Shown here in pieces: positions 24,901 to 39,800 of a stretch of DNA of 64,000 bases. Each line of letters begins with the position of its first letter. The first letter of the stretch is position 1. The stretch covers positions 1 through 64,000 of the forward strand of contig VXCM01002930.1 in NCBI GenBank assembly GCA_014773175.1, read 5' to 3'. This stretch comes from Lucifuga dentata (taxonomy: Eukaryota; Chordata; Actinopteri; Ophidiiformes; Bythitidae). Position numbers and translations under genes: made by a program. The notes under the pieces were generated by a model. The model saw only the letters and a list, made by a program, of their open reading frames with translations, did not search any database and had not been told where the DNA came from.

Positions 24901-27900
24901 TAAAGTATATGATTTACAAAGTCAAAATTTAAAAAAAAAAAAAAAAAAAAGAGAGGCATTTTTTTCTGAGGAAAAAAAAAAACCCTACAAATTTCTGAGA
25001 TTAAAAATCAGAAAAATACATAAGGATTGTTAATTAGAGTTCTTGTTGTAAGACAGACTAATTTAGAGATGAACCAGCAGGTAACCAGCCTCTAACCAGC
25101 AGGTAACCAGCAGTTAAGCAGCAGTTAACCAGCTCAGCTGCTCGTTACTGTATGACTGTTCCTTATAAGTGACCAAGTTAGCAAAAATAAAAGCAACTCT
25201 TCAGGTTGTTTAGTCGCTAAATACAGAACAAGCTGAAAGAAGGAGAAGAGCCAAATGTTAATACTAATCATGCCTTATTAAATTATACTTTTCCACTTGA
25301 TTTAGTAATAAAGAAATACTTGTGTGTATTTTCACCCAGAATCTTTGATTGCCATAAGCACATGGACTTTGAAGACATGCTGCTGTGAACTGTTCCAAAG
25401 AAACATTCTGAAGAAAACACCAGTAAAACTCAGCAGTCGGTTCATATATTTTACCTCACTAAAAACAATCCTGAATTTTTTCAAGAAAAAGCTTGCAAAT
25501 TTGTTAGGTTTTTCTGCCGAGTATTACCCCTCTCTCCCGTTCTCTTTTTTCTTTCCTTTTCCCATCTAACATGGCTCAAACACCTTGTCAAAGTTTCTGG
25601 TCTCCACCCACACAAGGAGATTTTCCCGCCTCAGATCTGCAGGAGACAAACCCGTCTCATGTTAAACAGACGGGGTGGGCGGGTCGTTTAACGAGACCAG
25701 AGAAACGCCAGAGCCTAACCGCAAGAAAAAATTAACCTCATCTCAAACTGCACCAAACTGCAATGAGCTACAGATAATATGAGATCAATTTGTGTTTCCT
25801 GCTGTCTTATGTTCCTCAACATATAACCTGACCACAAAACCTCTGGGTGTATTGCTGTGCAGACACCACCTGGTTAGCAATGAGTTACACAACAGAAATG
25901 CACACAGTTCTGTGGATGAAAGAAGCCNCCCCCCCCTTCTTGTGTGGTCTGACAGGAACATGGCCTCTTCTTCAAAGCTCATATTCTCTGCGCTGGTCAG
26001 TCATCATGGTGACTGATCGGCTGAAGGTGAAGGGTGATGAAGGCTGAGCTCTCTGCTGATCATCTCTGGTCGCTTAAATGGTTGCTTTGACTTTTGAAAA
26101 TCAACTCTGAAAACTGTTAACTTGCAAATGCAAACCTTTCAGGAGATGAAGAACATTAGAAATCACTGGAAATGCTCTTAAGATTGTGGACTGAGATGAC
26201 TAAGGTCTGCATCTTCTACGTGCACAGGTTTACAGAAAAACCTCAGACTGGCAAAATAAAACATACTTTTTTAACTTTCTGCTGAGGTTTTGCCTTTAAA
26301 AGTACGAACTTTTAGTTAGGTTGTGTTTATATAACAAGTTCATGATGGCTGTTCTGTTGTTACATGGCTGTTCTTACATTACGTGCAACTGCTCTCTCAC
26401 TGGTACGGAAACAGAAAAGTCAGGCAGAGAGGTCGGAGTTGAATTTGTTTGAACTTGAGCAGGACGCATCGCTCACAATATCGCTGGTGTGTGACTGAGC
26501 TGCAGCTCAACCCCACAGACAATGATGTGATCATGTGTAGCAGCCAGAGCTGAATGTCCAGTCATGTCAGGCTGCTTTATTTACGTATTCACTACTTCAA
26601 AACTGCAGCTTACAGGAAGCTACTTATTCACAAACAAGGTGAGGATTTGGTGAGAGGGATTTCACTGTAGCACCACTTCATGTCTGAACGTGCGTGCATA
26701 AAAATAAGTCATTTTGATACTGAGGTACAACATAAAGTACCTCATCCATTCTCAAAGCAACACACTGACCAGTCACTCATCAGCGGTTAGGACCAGTTCT
26801 GTTGCTTCCTGGTCGTAAAACATCTGCTTAACGTCTGGCTGGAGCTTATTATTTCAAACACACCGGTACTCTGCTTCTTCTTTGTCCTTCTTTTGCAGAA
26901 GCTCGTGTTCCTGAATCAGCAGATCAGGACTCTTCCAGGAACTGGTGGTTCAGAAACGTCTCAGGATTACTTTCTCCAAGGCTGAGCTCAGCAAAACGAG
27001 CTGCGGTAGAAACTGAGAGGCACATTTAATCGACCGCTAGACTTAAAACACTTTCCAACAGGGAAATATGACACATTGGCATTTTCATTATGACCAAGCA
27101 TGAAGTCATTTAGGACATAACAGGCAGTTTGTGGAGTCGGCATTACAGAGTGAAGGACACATGGATGTGTGCGTGTGTGTGTGTGTGTCCGTGTACAGTT
27201 AATCAGTTGGATTGATCCTCTGTGAAGGCTCATCAGCACCTTTCATTCTGCACTACTTGAACAGGAAGCAACAACATTCCACCACTAATCCTTTTTAAAC
27301 GTGCTGCAACCTTAAAGGACTTTGTGGTGTGTAATTTACTTTGTCATGGTAATGAACCCTGTAACGGAACAGATGTCCTCTTTTTAACGACGAATGACAT
27401 ATTTCCCAAAAGGACACCATAACCTCATCTGCTAATGAAGCTGCAGGTTGCATCTGAGTGGATTATATAAGACAGGATTTAAAACAGGATTTCTCCATCC
27501 TCCCACTTCACTTCCTCTTGACACCTAAACAGCAATGAGTATCTGTACCTCATCTGCCATTATCTGTCTGTCTGCTGCAAATTCTCTCGTTTTAATTATC
27601 GTGCCTCTGTTTTTAATTTCCCTTGTTATGATGACCCATGTGAGCGCTCTCTGTCTTCACAACCGACTGAGTGCAGATACCAGCTCACACCAGCTCAGAC
27701 CAGCTCACACCAGCTCAGACCAGCTCACACCAGCTCAGACCAGCTCACACCAACTCAGACCAGCTCACACCAGTTCACACCAACTCACACCATCTCACAC
27801 CAACTCACACCAGCTCACAATGGATTACTCCAGCTCAACTTTGAAGCAGGGCCAGAAATTTGACATCTCGGCTTAGCTTGGGTCATACATATACATATAT

Positions 27901-27949
27901 ATACGTATATATATATATACATATATATACGTATATGTATATATATACA

Positions 27950-27987
<38 letters not shown>

Positions 27988-28007
27988 CATATATATATAT
28001 ATATATN

Positions 28008-28045
<38 letters not shown>

Positions 28046-29164
28046 TTGGTCCTGATTGGTTTGACCTTTAACAATTACTGAAATCTATCAGAGCAGTTTG
28101 AAAGCTTCCACTCAGCAGATTGACCTGATCTGAATAACTGACGCTGTTGCAGCATTGACTGAGTATTTATACCTTCAGCTTCATTAATATGCTTTTCACT
28201 AAACTGTATTTCCAAAATGTGATGAAGCACATTTATTATTGTCAGCTATCATTTGTTTAAAAACAACAAAACAATCTTCAAATAAAAACTCAGATAGCAG
28301 CTCTGCTAACTGAAGCAGGGCTGAGAAGCCCAATTATGACTAAAGCCTGGAGAGTTTTCCTCTCTCTTAATGCCAGCCCAGGCCTGAGGGGAAAGATGGC
28401 ATGAAATGTAGAAATGGTTAGCAGTCCAGGTCCATTCAGCAAATCTGAAATGTCATTATAGATTGATATTCCATCAATGGCCTAATAACTTCTCTTTTCT
28501 TTGCTGTTGTACGACCACATGAAATCTTTCCAGTGTGTCAATTACACAGAACATTAGATGAGAAGAAGCCCGGTCAGAGGAGGATGCTTCAAATTGTACT
28601 AGCATGAGCTTATGTAAACTTCTGTGTTTATTGAAGTCTTATCGTGATATGACAGAGACATGATGTTATAGAAATTGGTAACTTTGGTTTAGCTCAGTGG
28701 AGATGCCCGCAAAGCATGGAATCATGCTGTGGCTTCCAAACCCATCATAACCACTGTCACGTGTTATTCCACACAGAGAAAGCATATTTCATCTCATGCC
28801 ACCATGTTAACAGGATTCCATGAACACAAAAAGAGCAGGAAGGACAGAAATATCAGTAGTAGTTGGTGTTTGTGAGCAGTACTGTGACATGTTTTTTATT
28901 GGATTTTCTGTTAAACTAAAGGTAAACGCCTCTTTTACTGTGAAAGGCAAAAAAAAAAAAATCTTGTTTACAGGATAATTTTTTTTTTTTCAGGAAACGC
29001 TGACCAGAATGTGACTGTAACATTCTGACTCAACCTGCAGCAAATGGCTACAAGTTAAATTGCTAAAGGTTTTCTGTTATTTCTATTTCTTAATTTCACA
29101 GTACAGAATTGGAGAGCTGTGGGAGAAAACTGCTTGTAGTGGACATCAAGGAGAAACTCATCAC

Positions 29165-29202
<38 letters not shown>

Positions 29203-32200
29203 NTCACCATAATTTCCCTCCCGGACCCAAGCCGATCTTTTCCTCTCATTTGGTAATAACAACAGAAAACAACTTTCTAATTTTTATTATTTTTAAACAT
29301 AACCCTTTACAACCAAAGCGGCCCGGCACTGGGCCCAGCACTTCCGTTGTAGTGTTTGCGGTGTTTTATAATCACCATTTCTTAATCAAATGGAGATATA
29401 TGAATATCTTCAGAAAGCTTACATTCTCCCAAACAAATGACCCCAAGTGTGACATTTTATGACCACGTGATCCCGAGATAAATGTAACTAAAGCACAAGT
29501 TAGCCTCCGAGCTAAAACCTAGCTTCGTCGCTTCTCGATGATGTAACTTCTGAGGGCAGTCTAAATTTTAAAATCCCTCTCTGTGATTGGATAGTAGACA
29601 AGCAGAGGATTTGAATGATGGGTCAGTGGTCCTATCAGCTTTTACGCAGCCATGGCAACAGGCATGCGTTCTCTGTGCGTATATGTGTGTAATATTCCAC
29701 TGACAGACCGGAGACCGTGTGCTCATCCCTATGTAGCGTTGACGATGTTTTATAATCTCCATTTCTTAATAAAATGAAGATATATGAATATCTTCAGAAA
29801 GCTTAGATTCTCCCAAACAAAATGAGCCCAAGCATGACATTTTANGATATATGAATATCTTCAGAAAGCTTAGATTCTCCCAAACAAAATGAGCCCAAGC
29901 ATGACATTTTATGACCATGCAATCCAGAGATAAGTGCGACTAAATTACAATTTTTTTTTTGTTTTTGAGAAGTCATCTGAGGGCCTGATAGATAGGACCC
30001 ACGGGTCGCATTTGGCCCGTGGGCCGCCAGTTGGGGATCCCTGCATTAAAAAAAAACAAGGAGAAACTCAACATATCTAAAAAAGATAAGAAGAAACTCA
30101 TCACATTTAAAAAAAAATCAAGAATAAACTCATCACATTTATAAGTGAGGAGTTTCTCCTTGATTTTATTTATTTTTTTTAGAAGTGATAAATGTCCTTG
30201 GGTTTTTTTTTAGATGAGATAAAATCCTTGATTTTTTTTTGATTTTTTTTTTTTTTTTTTTNTTTTTTTTTTTTTTTTTTTGATGGTTGTTTTGTTTATA
30301 TGATTACTATTAGTTAAGGTGGTCCTACACTTTTAAAATAAAATTACAAAATTACACACACACACACACACACAGCAGCTGCAGGAGAGATTCAAAGTGC
30401 ACTGCATTTCTAAAATGAAGAATATAAATAATATAAACTGAAGCAGTAAAATTTCACTACACTTCAGAAAAAGTAAAATAAGAGCCTGCTTCTTTTCAAA
30501 GCCACTTCAGGGTGAGTAAAACAGGCAGGTTACAGGCCGTCTCTATGAAGGCCAAAGTTTTACAGCCCAAATAAAGGCCAGGGAGTCAAACCCAACAGTT
30601 AATCAGTGACCACCTTTTGTTAGCCAAAGGTCACCAAGTACATACACACACACACACACACACAGCAGACAGATGAGGAGCTACTGAAGGTTCTAATGTT
30701 CACACTATGTCAGAACAAAGAAAAGCTTCAACCAAACATGGCTGCCAACTTTTTGCTGTTCAGCTGTTTCACCCATAAAATGATTTTCATTAATTTCAGT
30801 GAAAATGAAGATCACAACAGGGTTGGGGTTTGATAGCATTTTACTCTTAGAACAGAACTGGTTCATGGAATCCTAATCGTTATGAACGCCATTGTTTCTC
30901 ATGTCTTAGCTAAAGGTCAATCAGTAAAGTCACAAAACAGCTCTGACATAATGACTTCTACCATTAAAAATGTATGTTTTAAATAACAGGTTTTATATTA
31001 AGTCTCTCTAAATTAAAAAAAAATGTACTGTACATATAGGGTGCCCCAAAAAAATGTATACACACTTTGAATGATCATAAATATAGTGTTTATTAAGCTA
31101 TATCTAGGTTTTATAATCCCAGTTAAAGAAGAAAAGTGTAGAATCTTTTGAGTTATGGCAGGTGTTGGAACTGATGACGTTCTGATCCAGGCAGTGCCGA
31201 NGTAGAATCTTTTGAGTTATGGCAGGTGTTGGAACTGATGACGTTCTGATCCAGGCAGTGCCGATAACGTGGCCAGATGGAATTAAAAACATCAGGAATC
31301 ATTTCATTTGTATTGGTATTCATTTGGATTGGATTGGATTGGATATTCATTAGGTATGTACGTTCTCACACTTCCAGTAGAACTTTAAGATAAATTTCCT
31401 TTTCTCAAAGCTTAGTCTTGCTTCTGCCATTACTTCTAATCAGTTGAGNACTTTAAGATAAATTTCCTTTTCTCAAAGCTTAGTCTTGCTTCTGCCATTA
31501 CTTCTAATCAGTTGAGCTGTAAACAAAGAAAGTTTGAGTGTGTATACATTTTTTTGGGACACCCTGTATATATATTTATATATATATATCTATATATCTA
31601 TATATATATGTATATCTATATATATATCTATAGATCTATATATATATATAGATCTATCTATAGATCTATAGATATAGATCTATCTATAGATATATATATA
31701 TGTATATGTATATATTTATATACACATATATATATCTATAGATAGATCTATATATATAGATCTATCTATAGATCTCTATATATAGATATATCTATAGATA
31801 TATATATATGTATATGTATATATTTATATACACATATATATATATATTTATATACACACACACACACATATATATATATATGTATGTGTGTGTGTGTGTG
31901 TATGTGTGTGTGTATATATATATATAAAATCTGTTTAACTTGTTAAAATAAATCAACACATTAATACACGTTACCAAAGAAATAGCAGATTCCTCCTGCA
32001 GCCACAGTCTTTTTGTCATATATATATAATTTATATAAAAACAGACTGTAGCTACAGAAGGAATCTGCCACTGATGTGTTGATTTATTTTAACAAGTTAA
32101 ACAGGTTCAGTTCATTGACTGTCTGCATCAGTCCCCAAGAAGTAAATGATGATTGTTAGTTAAGGTGGTCCCACATTTGAATAAGGACATTTATGAGAAT

Positions 32201-34335
32201 TTGTATTAACTGTTTATCATTTAGCCCTGCGATAGACTGGCAATCTGTCCAGGGTGTACCCCGCCTCTTGCCCTATGACCGCTGGGATAGGCTCCAGCCG
32301 CCCCCCCCGTGACCCTCAACAGGACAAATGGGTTTAGAAAAATGGATGGATGGATGGATGGATGTTTATCATAATATGGCTAAAACTGAAAACACACAGA
32401 ATGTGCACGTTCAGTTCCACACATATTCAAAGCATCTGTCAGATGTTTGAGGGAGAGAACACTGCATGAAAATCTTAGAACTGGGTTTTTAGCAGGAAAA
32501 GCTAGAGTTCCAGATGTAAAGAACGCTGTCAGGTGATCCGCCAGACCAAAATGCTGCAGCTGTCTTACATTTGCACACATTTAATATCAACATCTTACGC
32601 TTCTGTGGTGCCACAAACTGCACATTAAAATAATCCATAGGTCATTTTGTCAAGTTTGAGACAGTTATATTCTGATGCCTTCTTTTTGTCTGACACTTCA
32701 TTAGTAATATTCATATCTGATGTATATATGTAAATATAATACGAATAACATTAACATTGAGCTGAATGGAGTCAGAGAGCACAGTAACAGCTCCACTTCA
32801 AAGGATCAAACATCAACAACTATGATGCTTTGTTTCTATGAAATGTCATACTGCTAAGCAGAATTCAACCTGGATGTAGTTGAAATATGATTAACATGGA
32901 AAAAACCTGAGACACTTGTCAAAAAGCATGTGACACATCATTTGCCATTCTGCCACTGACAAAGGCTTGTTTCTTCCACCAAGTTTGCACAGACATTTTA
33001 CCTGATCTACCTGTTAAAACATAATTAATATCATGTCAATAAGGTTTACAGCCTGACAGTTATGATCCCATCATCCACAGAGGATGCAGCGTACAGCAGC
33101 TGTCAGACATCATCACAGCTACGTGTCTGCTGACTGCCTGTCCTAACAGATGTTCCTCTTCCCTCCTCCTCCTCCTCCTCCTCCTCCTCCTTCTAAAAGC
33201 CAATCCCCCGCTGGTTAACGTGTTCCTAGAGGCAGATGGCCACAAACCAAACAGACATGGTTGGGCTCCATTCATGCTGTAGGTCAAATCCTGACCGTTT
33301 CCTCACATGTGACACAATCTGAAATTTTATATTAGTGTGAATGGTTAAAAGTTCAGTTTTTTTTTTTTCTGTTAAGTTGACATGAACATTTTGTATTTGT
33401 TTTTCCCTCCTCTCATTCACTTTGTGCTGCTTGTGTGTGGATGGATTGAATACAGACTCGTTTACAGCAGCGTGTGCCAGATCATACATTTAAACATGTT
33501 AATTAAAACAAAAACCTGTGCAGGGTTATTGCATTATTACTCATATAATTATCATGATTATTAATAAGGCTTCAGCATTTAATTTCAGTATTGGGTCAGT
33601 CACAGCAACTTTACAAGTGTAATGTTACTTATCTGACTGCATGCTGCATTTTGAGTCTAGTCCTGCTTATATTTTCTGTAAGAAGACAGGAAAAACAAAA
33701 AATTTAATTTAATCAAAAATTTAAATACGCTAGAGCCAGTTATAAAAATAAATCTGTTGTTAAAGACGGATGAATGATTATGACTCTTCAGTATATTGCA
33801 ACTAAACTAGTTTAATTTAGTCTTGATTGTGCGGCCCTGATGTTTTGGATATTTAGATCAAAACTGGATTTTCAATCACATGACCTGAGGCTTGTGGGAA
33901 AGCTAAAATCTAAATATGTCAGCACATAAGTAAATCCTACATCATTGCTCGAGACAACAGTTATAATTTTGGCAGCATGGAAAGATTAGACTCAACGGGG
34001 TAATTCATAAAACACAGTGCCAGATTAAACGTGTCGATAAGGATCATTCATAAACGCCTGTTACCAGCATCTTTTATTGACTGCCCTGAAAAAGGTGTTA
34101 CTACTGTATTTCTTCATTTACTTATATGGCAAGCTATTCATAAAGCACGCCATTCATGAAACATGCCATGCAAGAATTTAGATGTGTTTCAGTTTTGTGG
34201 TAAATTTCAGTGGTATAAAATCTGGCTGATGTTTTAAACTATATTTACCCCAGATGTGTTCGTGATCAATAAACTGGATAGATAAGCTCACTCAGTTGAT
34301 TAGTGAGTTTATATAAATCAAAAGCTTTGGTCTGA

Positions 34336-34372
<37 letters not shown>

Positions 34373-36813
34373 TTCTACTCTACTTCTTCCTCAAGCATCA
34401 AACCTCAGCGCTCTGCGCTCACATGCCCATCCCCCAATCAAACATCAAAATCTGTTGAAACTATGAGAGGTGCAGATGAAGCAGGCAGCTCAGGAGACAT
34501 GATGTCTTTTGTTACTTAGCAAAAAGTTGTGTGTTTATGTCGAATAGATCCTTGGATAAATCTGAAGGCATCCAGACAAATCAGATGTGAAGTGCAGTCT
34601 GAACTCACAGCGTCTGACTTACACGTCTCATTTGGTGACATTTACCTTCACCTCTGTGTAGTCAGAGGATGTACGGTCAAAGGCTGCGTCAACAACAACA
34701 TGCACAAACACACAAACCGATGTGAGGACACACACACACTGAGCCAGCACACACACACCAGCTGCTAGCAGCATCTCTTCCCTCACACATGTGTGACCTG
34801 TGGGACTCCACATCACATCCTCAGCCGCCTGATGTCTGTTTGCAGAGGGGCTTCTCTCTGACTCCTCACATCCTCTCAGCACAATGGGGTCAACGCAATA
34901 TGTCACGGACGACAGATGTTTAGATGTAAGAGGAGCCACAATGGTGGAGATACATAGTAACATCCACACAGTCTGTCAGTTTGTCTCAGCGTGACAGCTG
35001 GGAGCAACTTATTATCATATCAGGACAAGTCAGCAACCTGCTGCTCTCCACACAGACACAAGGCTTTTCATATATACTCAAAATACTATGCATGACAGAC
35101 ACCTTACAGCAAATGTTACCCAGGAGTCACTATGTGATGAACTGACTGTGACTACAGAGAGCGTTTTGTCCAAAACATGTACCATGAGTGCATGTAGTAA
35201 AGTTAAGCTTTGATTAGATCACAAAGTAAACTGTGTCCTGGAAAAATATATGACCTCAAACTTTTTGGCAAAAACCACCTTTGCCCATTCTGGAGCTAAA
35301 CTCATAGTATAATTTGAGGACCATGTGCATATTCAATGTATTCATGCAAATCAGTGTAAAATAAAATGTAAAATGATGAGAACTTTGGACCCACAGACCC
35401 CTCACCTCTAAGAGACCTCTAAGCAGAATGAATGAAGGGAAAGCTCCGTTCTGTTCCAGTGAGCAGCCATGCTGAGGTCACACCGCACACCAGGAATAGC
35501 AGTGTAACAGTAGACAGGCACACTGGGGCCTGGTCATGCCAGGCTGGATGGGGGATCTGCAGATCTGGCAGACCTGTATATGTTTGTAGTCTATAAACAG
35601 TACTCACATGGAGACAGGGGCAGTGACGTGGACAGCGCGACGTGAGAAAGCAGCAGAGCAGGTGCTGGTGCTGCTGCTTTAGTCTGACTTCTTTCATTTT
35701 AGCAATTAAAGCTATAATGCTGCCAATAAACTTCACGGCCAAGACAACCTAAAGGTTATTAATGAAAAAGATCTAATAAACAAATTTAAATCAGTCCAAT
35801 ATTGGGAAAATATAAAATAGTTTCTATTTGCACAAATACTTGATTTATTTCAACTTGTTCATTGTAGTTATTATATAACAATGATTATGTTAGTATTTAT
35901 TTTATTTTTATTTGTTAGTTTATTTGTCAGGGACATTGCTCACTGATCATCAGTAAAACCCAAAAGTGTAAATGAGCCAGAATGAACCCAAAAGGCAAAT
36001 TTTCATCTGCAGTCCCTATAAAAATACTTGTACTACTACTACAATAAGTATCCATTCTAATGATGATATCTAAGTCTCCGGACATCAGAGATCATCTGCC
36101 TGAACAGAAGTCTGCTCTCTGTCATGTTTCACATGAAAAGAATTCATGTTATTTAAATTAAAATATGGATCTTGAATGTTAAAATCAGTAGTTTTCTGGT
36201 AAATACATCATATAAACTCCTCACCAAACAGATTCTTGCTTAAATAAACGCGCATAATTCATTCACGCATTTTGTCACTAACTAAAGTTTATTTAAGCGC
36301 ATAATGCAAATCACCAGCGAATTAATAATACTAGTTGGTATTTTGTTAGAATGTAAAGTATAAAATAAAAAAAGTCTTAACTCCTCTATCAGCTACAGTA
36401 TACAGTTTATCAGTAAGACAATGCAACAATGCGTTTCCGTATTTTTTGTATTAAATTTGTTGTCCTTATGCTGCTTGAGATTTCCATCCAGATTATCAGA
36501 TGAACAGAAACAGCAAAAATATCCACAAGAATGCAGCGACTTACTTCAAGTGCGGTGAAGGAAACTCCCGTGTCTGTGCTTTGTTTTCGTGGCGTGGAAA
36601 AGCGAACACGTGTTTTCTCCTCCGCGCAGGACGATCGTGGAACCTCAGCTTTAACAGTTATGATCATGATAACAGCTCACAGGCTGAAATACATTCTGCA
36701 CATATCTGCTGCTGCTCCCACAGATGCTGCACGGAATATCCCACTTCACCCAACCCACTCCCATCCACGCTGCACTCGACCAACACCGCCACCCCCTAAA
36801 CTCATCTGCCAGC

Positions 36814-36864
<51 letters not shown>

Positions 36865-39800
36865 CACATTATATCAGGAATTGTTGGCCTAGTAATTCCA
36901 ATTTAGCAAATTTCATTTGAAAGAGAAAAGGAATGAGAGAAGAGTCTTGATTTTTTTTTTTTTTTTTTNTTTTTTTTTTTTTTTTGTAAAGTGAGTCAGT
37001 TGAACAAGTAGGACAGCATTAGGCCATAGGAAGGAAAAAAAAAGGAGGGGAGGGGGCATTATTTCGAGTTTTTAAAAGCGCAAATTTGCGAGTTTAAAAA
37101 CGCGCAAATTTGCCACTTTTTAAACTCAAAAAAATAATAGAGGGAATCATCACCTTATGTTGTGAATGTCTGCAGTAATGACCTTATTAAATTATACCTT
37201 ATTAAATTTGGAGTTTTTAACACTCAGAAAAATAAAGAGAAATGGGGAATCACAATTAACCATCTCACCTTGTGATTATGCCTGCACATTACCTTATTAA
37301 TTTACTTTTCCATTGGATTTAACAATAAGGAAACACTTGTGCTTTTAGTGCAAAGTCATGCATTGTTATAAGCATACTGACTTTTAAAACTGACAAATTA
37401 GTTGTGACTATGCCTGTAGTATATATGACTCATTAAATTATACTTTTCCATTGGATTTAGCAATAAAGAAAATTGTGCTTTTAGCGCAAATCATCTAATT
37501 ATCATAAGCATACACATCATGGAATTATCATAAACATACAGACTTTTAAAACATATGGTATATGGACAGCACAAATGGACTTTTTTTTTCGAGTTTTTCA
37601 ACTGGCAAATTTGTGTTTTTAAACTCACAAATTTGCATTTAAAAACTCGAAATAATGCCCCCTCTTTTTTTTTCTTCATATGGCTCTAATATGCCATCAT
37701 AGAACAAACCCACTCACCCAAGTCACAGATCTTTGTATGGAAGCCTGTCCCAGTCACAGGTTAGTGATTCAACAAAACTGTAGCTTAGGCTAACACAGAT
37801 TTGGTTCCATCGATTCAGACATTTTGACCACAATGTTTCAGGAAGAGATTCCATATTTCTGTCTTTCAGTTTAGGCAAATTCCACTGATTCAAACTGATT
37901 GAAGTAACTGTCTGAGTCAACAAACGACATGTGAGATTAACATGGATTCTCCCAATAAAATCAGCATTTATATGGGTCAGGGAGCCAAGACTAACAGCAG
38001 GGAAGCAGCTTGCTGGCCCAGTGGAAGTGAGACAATGAGTATGAGTCAGAGGTGTGGTGCTCTGTCAGTCTGTAATTCTTATCACCACATCATAGAGCAA
38101 AGGTGAAGCTCTAACTGCTGCCAGACATTTATTTGGAGGCCATAAAAACACATCAAGGGAGCATTTAGGATGTGGTTGTTCTCAAAGTAAAGGAGCTAAT
38201 GCCATAAATGACAAATACAGTTTGGTACAGATCAGTTCAGTCAAGGAGGTGAAATTTGTCCGGCAATAAGCAGGTAGACTCTGGACACGCCGGACCAGAT
38301 GGATGTGGTCTGGTTCACACTGTGTCAAAACTATCCAGGTGTAAATGCAATCTGTACAACAGGGACACATTCATGAGATAAAATCCACCCAAGTTGAAAA
38401 TGTCACCTGATGCCGCCCACTCTCATTAATTCATTTGTCTGGATTTGGGAGTGTCTACTAAATGGACACCTTCACCTGGAACATAAACAGCAGTCCACAT
38501 CATACAAAAGTTATTACCGTATATACTGGAGTACAAGCCAAGATTTTTTTTTTAATCAAATTTCACAAAGCAAATCGGGGGTCAGCTTATACACGAGAAA
38601 TTCAAATTTGATCCCAGAGAAGANCAAATTTCACAAAGCAAATCGGGGGTCAGCTTATACACGAGAAATTCAAATTTGATCCCAGAGAAGAAAATGTCCA
38701 GGTGGAAATACTACCATTACCACTACCCATAGAAAATAGTTTAAATCATACCTTAGAATGAGATAGTTCCTGATTAAACATCTTATCAGCACATTTTGCG
38801 GCGGCCAGTAAGCTCTGTTGTGATTGGTCAGTTACAGTAATCAGCTGCTGAAATAAATATCATGTGNGGCGGCCAGTAAGCTCTGTTGTGATTGGTCAGT
38901 TACAGTAATCAGCTGCTGAAATAAATATCATGTGTGCCGGGTATGTGGATTATTTTCAGAAAATCACAGAAATACTATGAAAATACCCAGAAAAACAGGT
39001 AATTTGTTAAACAGATAAATTGATGGCTAACAGACTGTTAGTCTGGCATGCAGTCAGTCTGCTTATACACAAGCATATATGGTAGTTACTTAAACTAAAC
39101 TAGTTACTTATGGTTGAAATCATCAGTGGAGCAAAGAGGAATGATGGGCTTTAATAACATAACGATCTGCTTACTGAAATCCATTATTTACAGTCAATAC
39201 AGACAGCATAACCAGCAGGATGTATATAACATATCTAGCTTCTGACATCACAGTTTAATGGAAGGTGTAAATGTGGCCATAGAGACACATAAATTCACAC
39301 CTGTGGACAGCAGCTTCCAGTTCACCTGACCTGTGTGTGTTTGTGCTTGTGGGAGGAACCAGAGCAGCCAGAAACCCACACAAACATGCAGTCAGCCATG
39401 AATTTCCACTGAGCCACCATGCTGAATCAGCTTTACCTCTAAAGCGTCAGCTCATTGTGCTTTGAACAAACTGGTTGAGTTTGGACCATACATCACCAGG
39501 ACGTACTGCCCTTATGAATTAGACTTTAAACCAAACAGGATGAGCACTTTTTCAGCTGCTGCTTGACTTTCTACAAACTGAAACACGAAAGCCATCACAA
39601 GCTACACACTACTTCCTAACAAATACAACAAAAACAAACAGTAGAACACACTGCAATGGTGTCATTAAAAAACTATAGTCATAATGCCTCGCATGATTTC
39701 TGTCTTCTTGCACAATAGGCAATACAAACACAAAACAACACATGCTGTGTGAAATACTGTTTAATGGAGTCCCGCTGCTGAAAAAAGATGCCTGAATATC

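Larger units (their letters stand above)
31037..31566 (-). mobile_element. Internally deleted mariner-like element
   Basis: Terminal inverted repeats TAGGGTGCCCCAAAAAAATG and, on the other strand, CAGGGTGTCCCAAAAAAATG are followed by TATACACAC on both ends, and TA dinucleotides flank the element. The minus-strand interior (31350-31155) retains a transposase C-terminal relic: [19 protein letters not shown], then a GHQFQHL-like tail, comparable with the (G)GHFEHL ending of mariner-type transposases. Most of the transposase is missing. Two N joins (31201, 31449) each double 63-67 bases, so the real element is about 400 bp. Confidence 0.82.
38515..39084 (+). mobile_element. CCGTATATAC-ended MITE, copy A
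   Basis: The left end TACCGTATATACTGGAGTAC and right end GCATATATGGTA are inverted ends with TA at both borders. The body shares GATCCCAGAGAAG, CATTACCACTACCCATAGAA, CTTAGAATGAGATA and TTGTGATTGGTCAGTTA with the reverse complement of copy B. Two N joins (38624, 38867) each double 67 bases, so the true length is about 434 bp. Confidence 0.8.
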
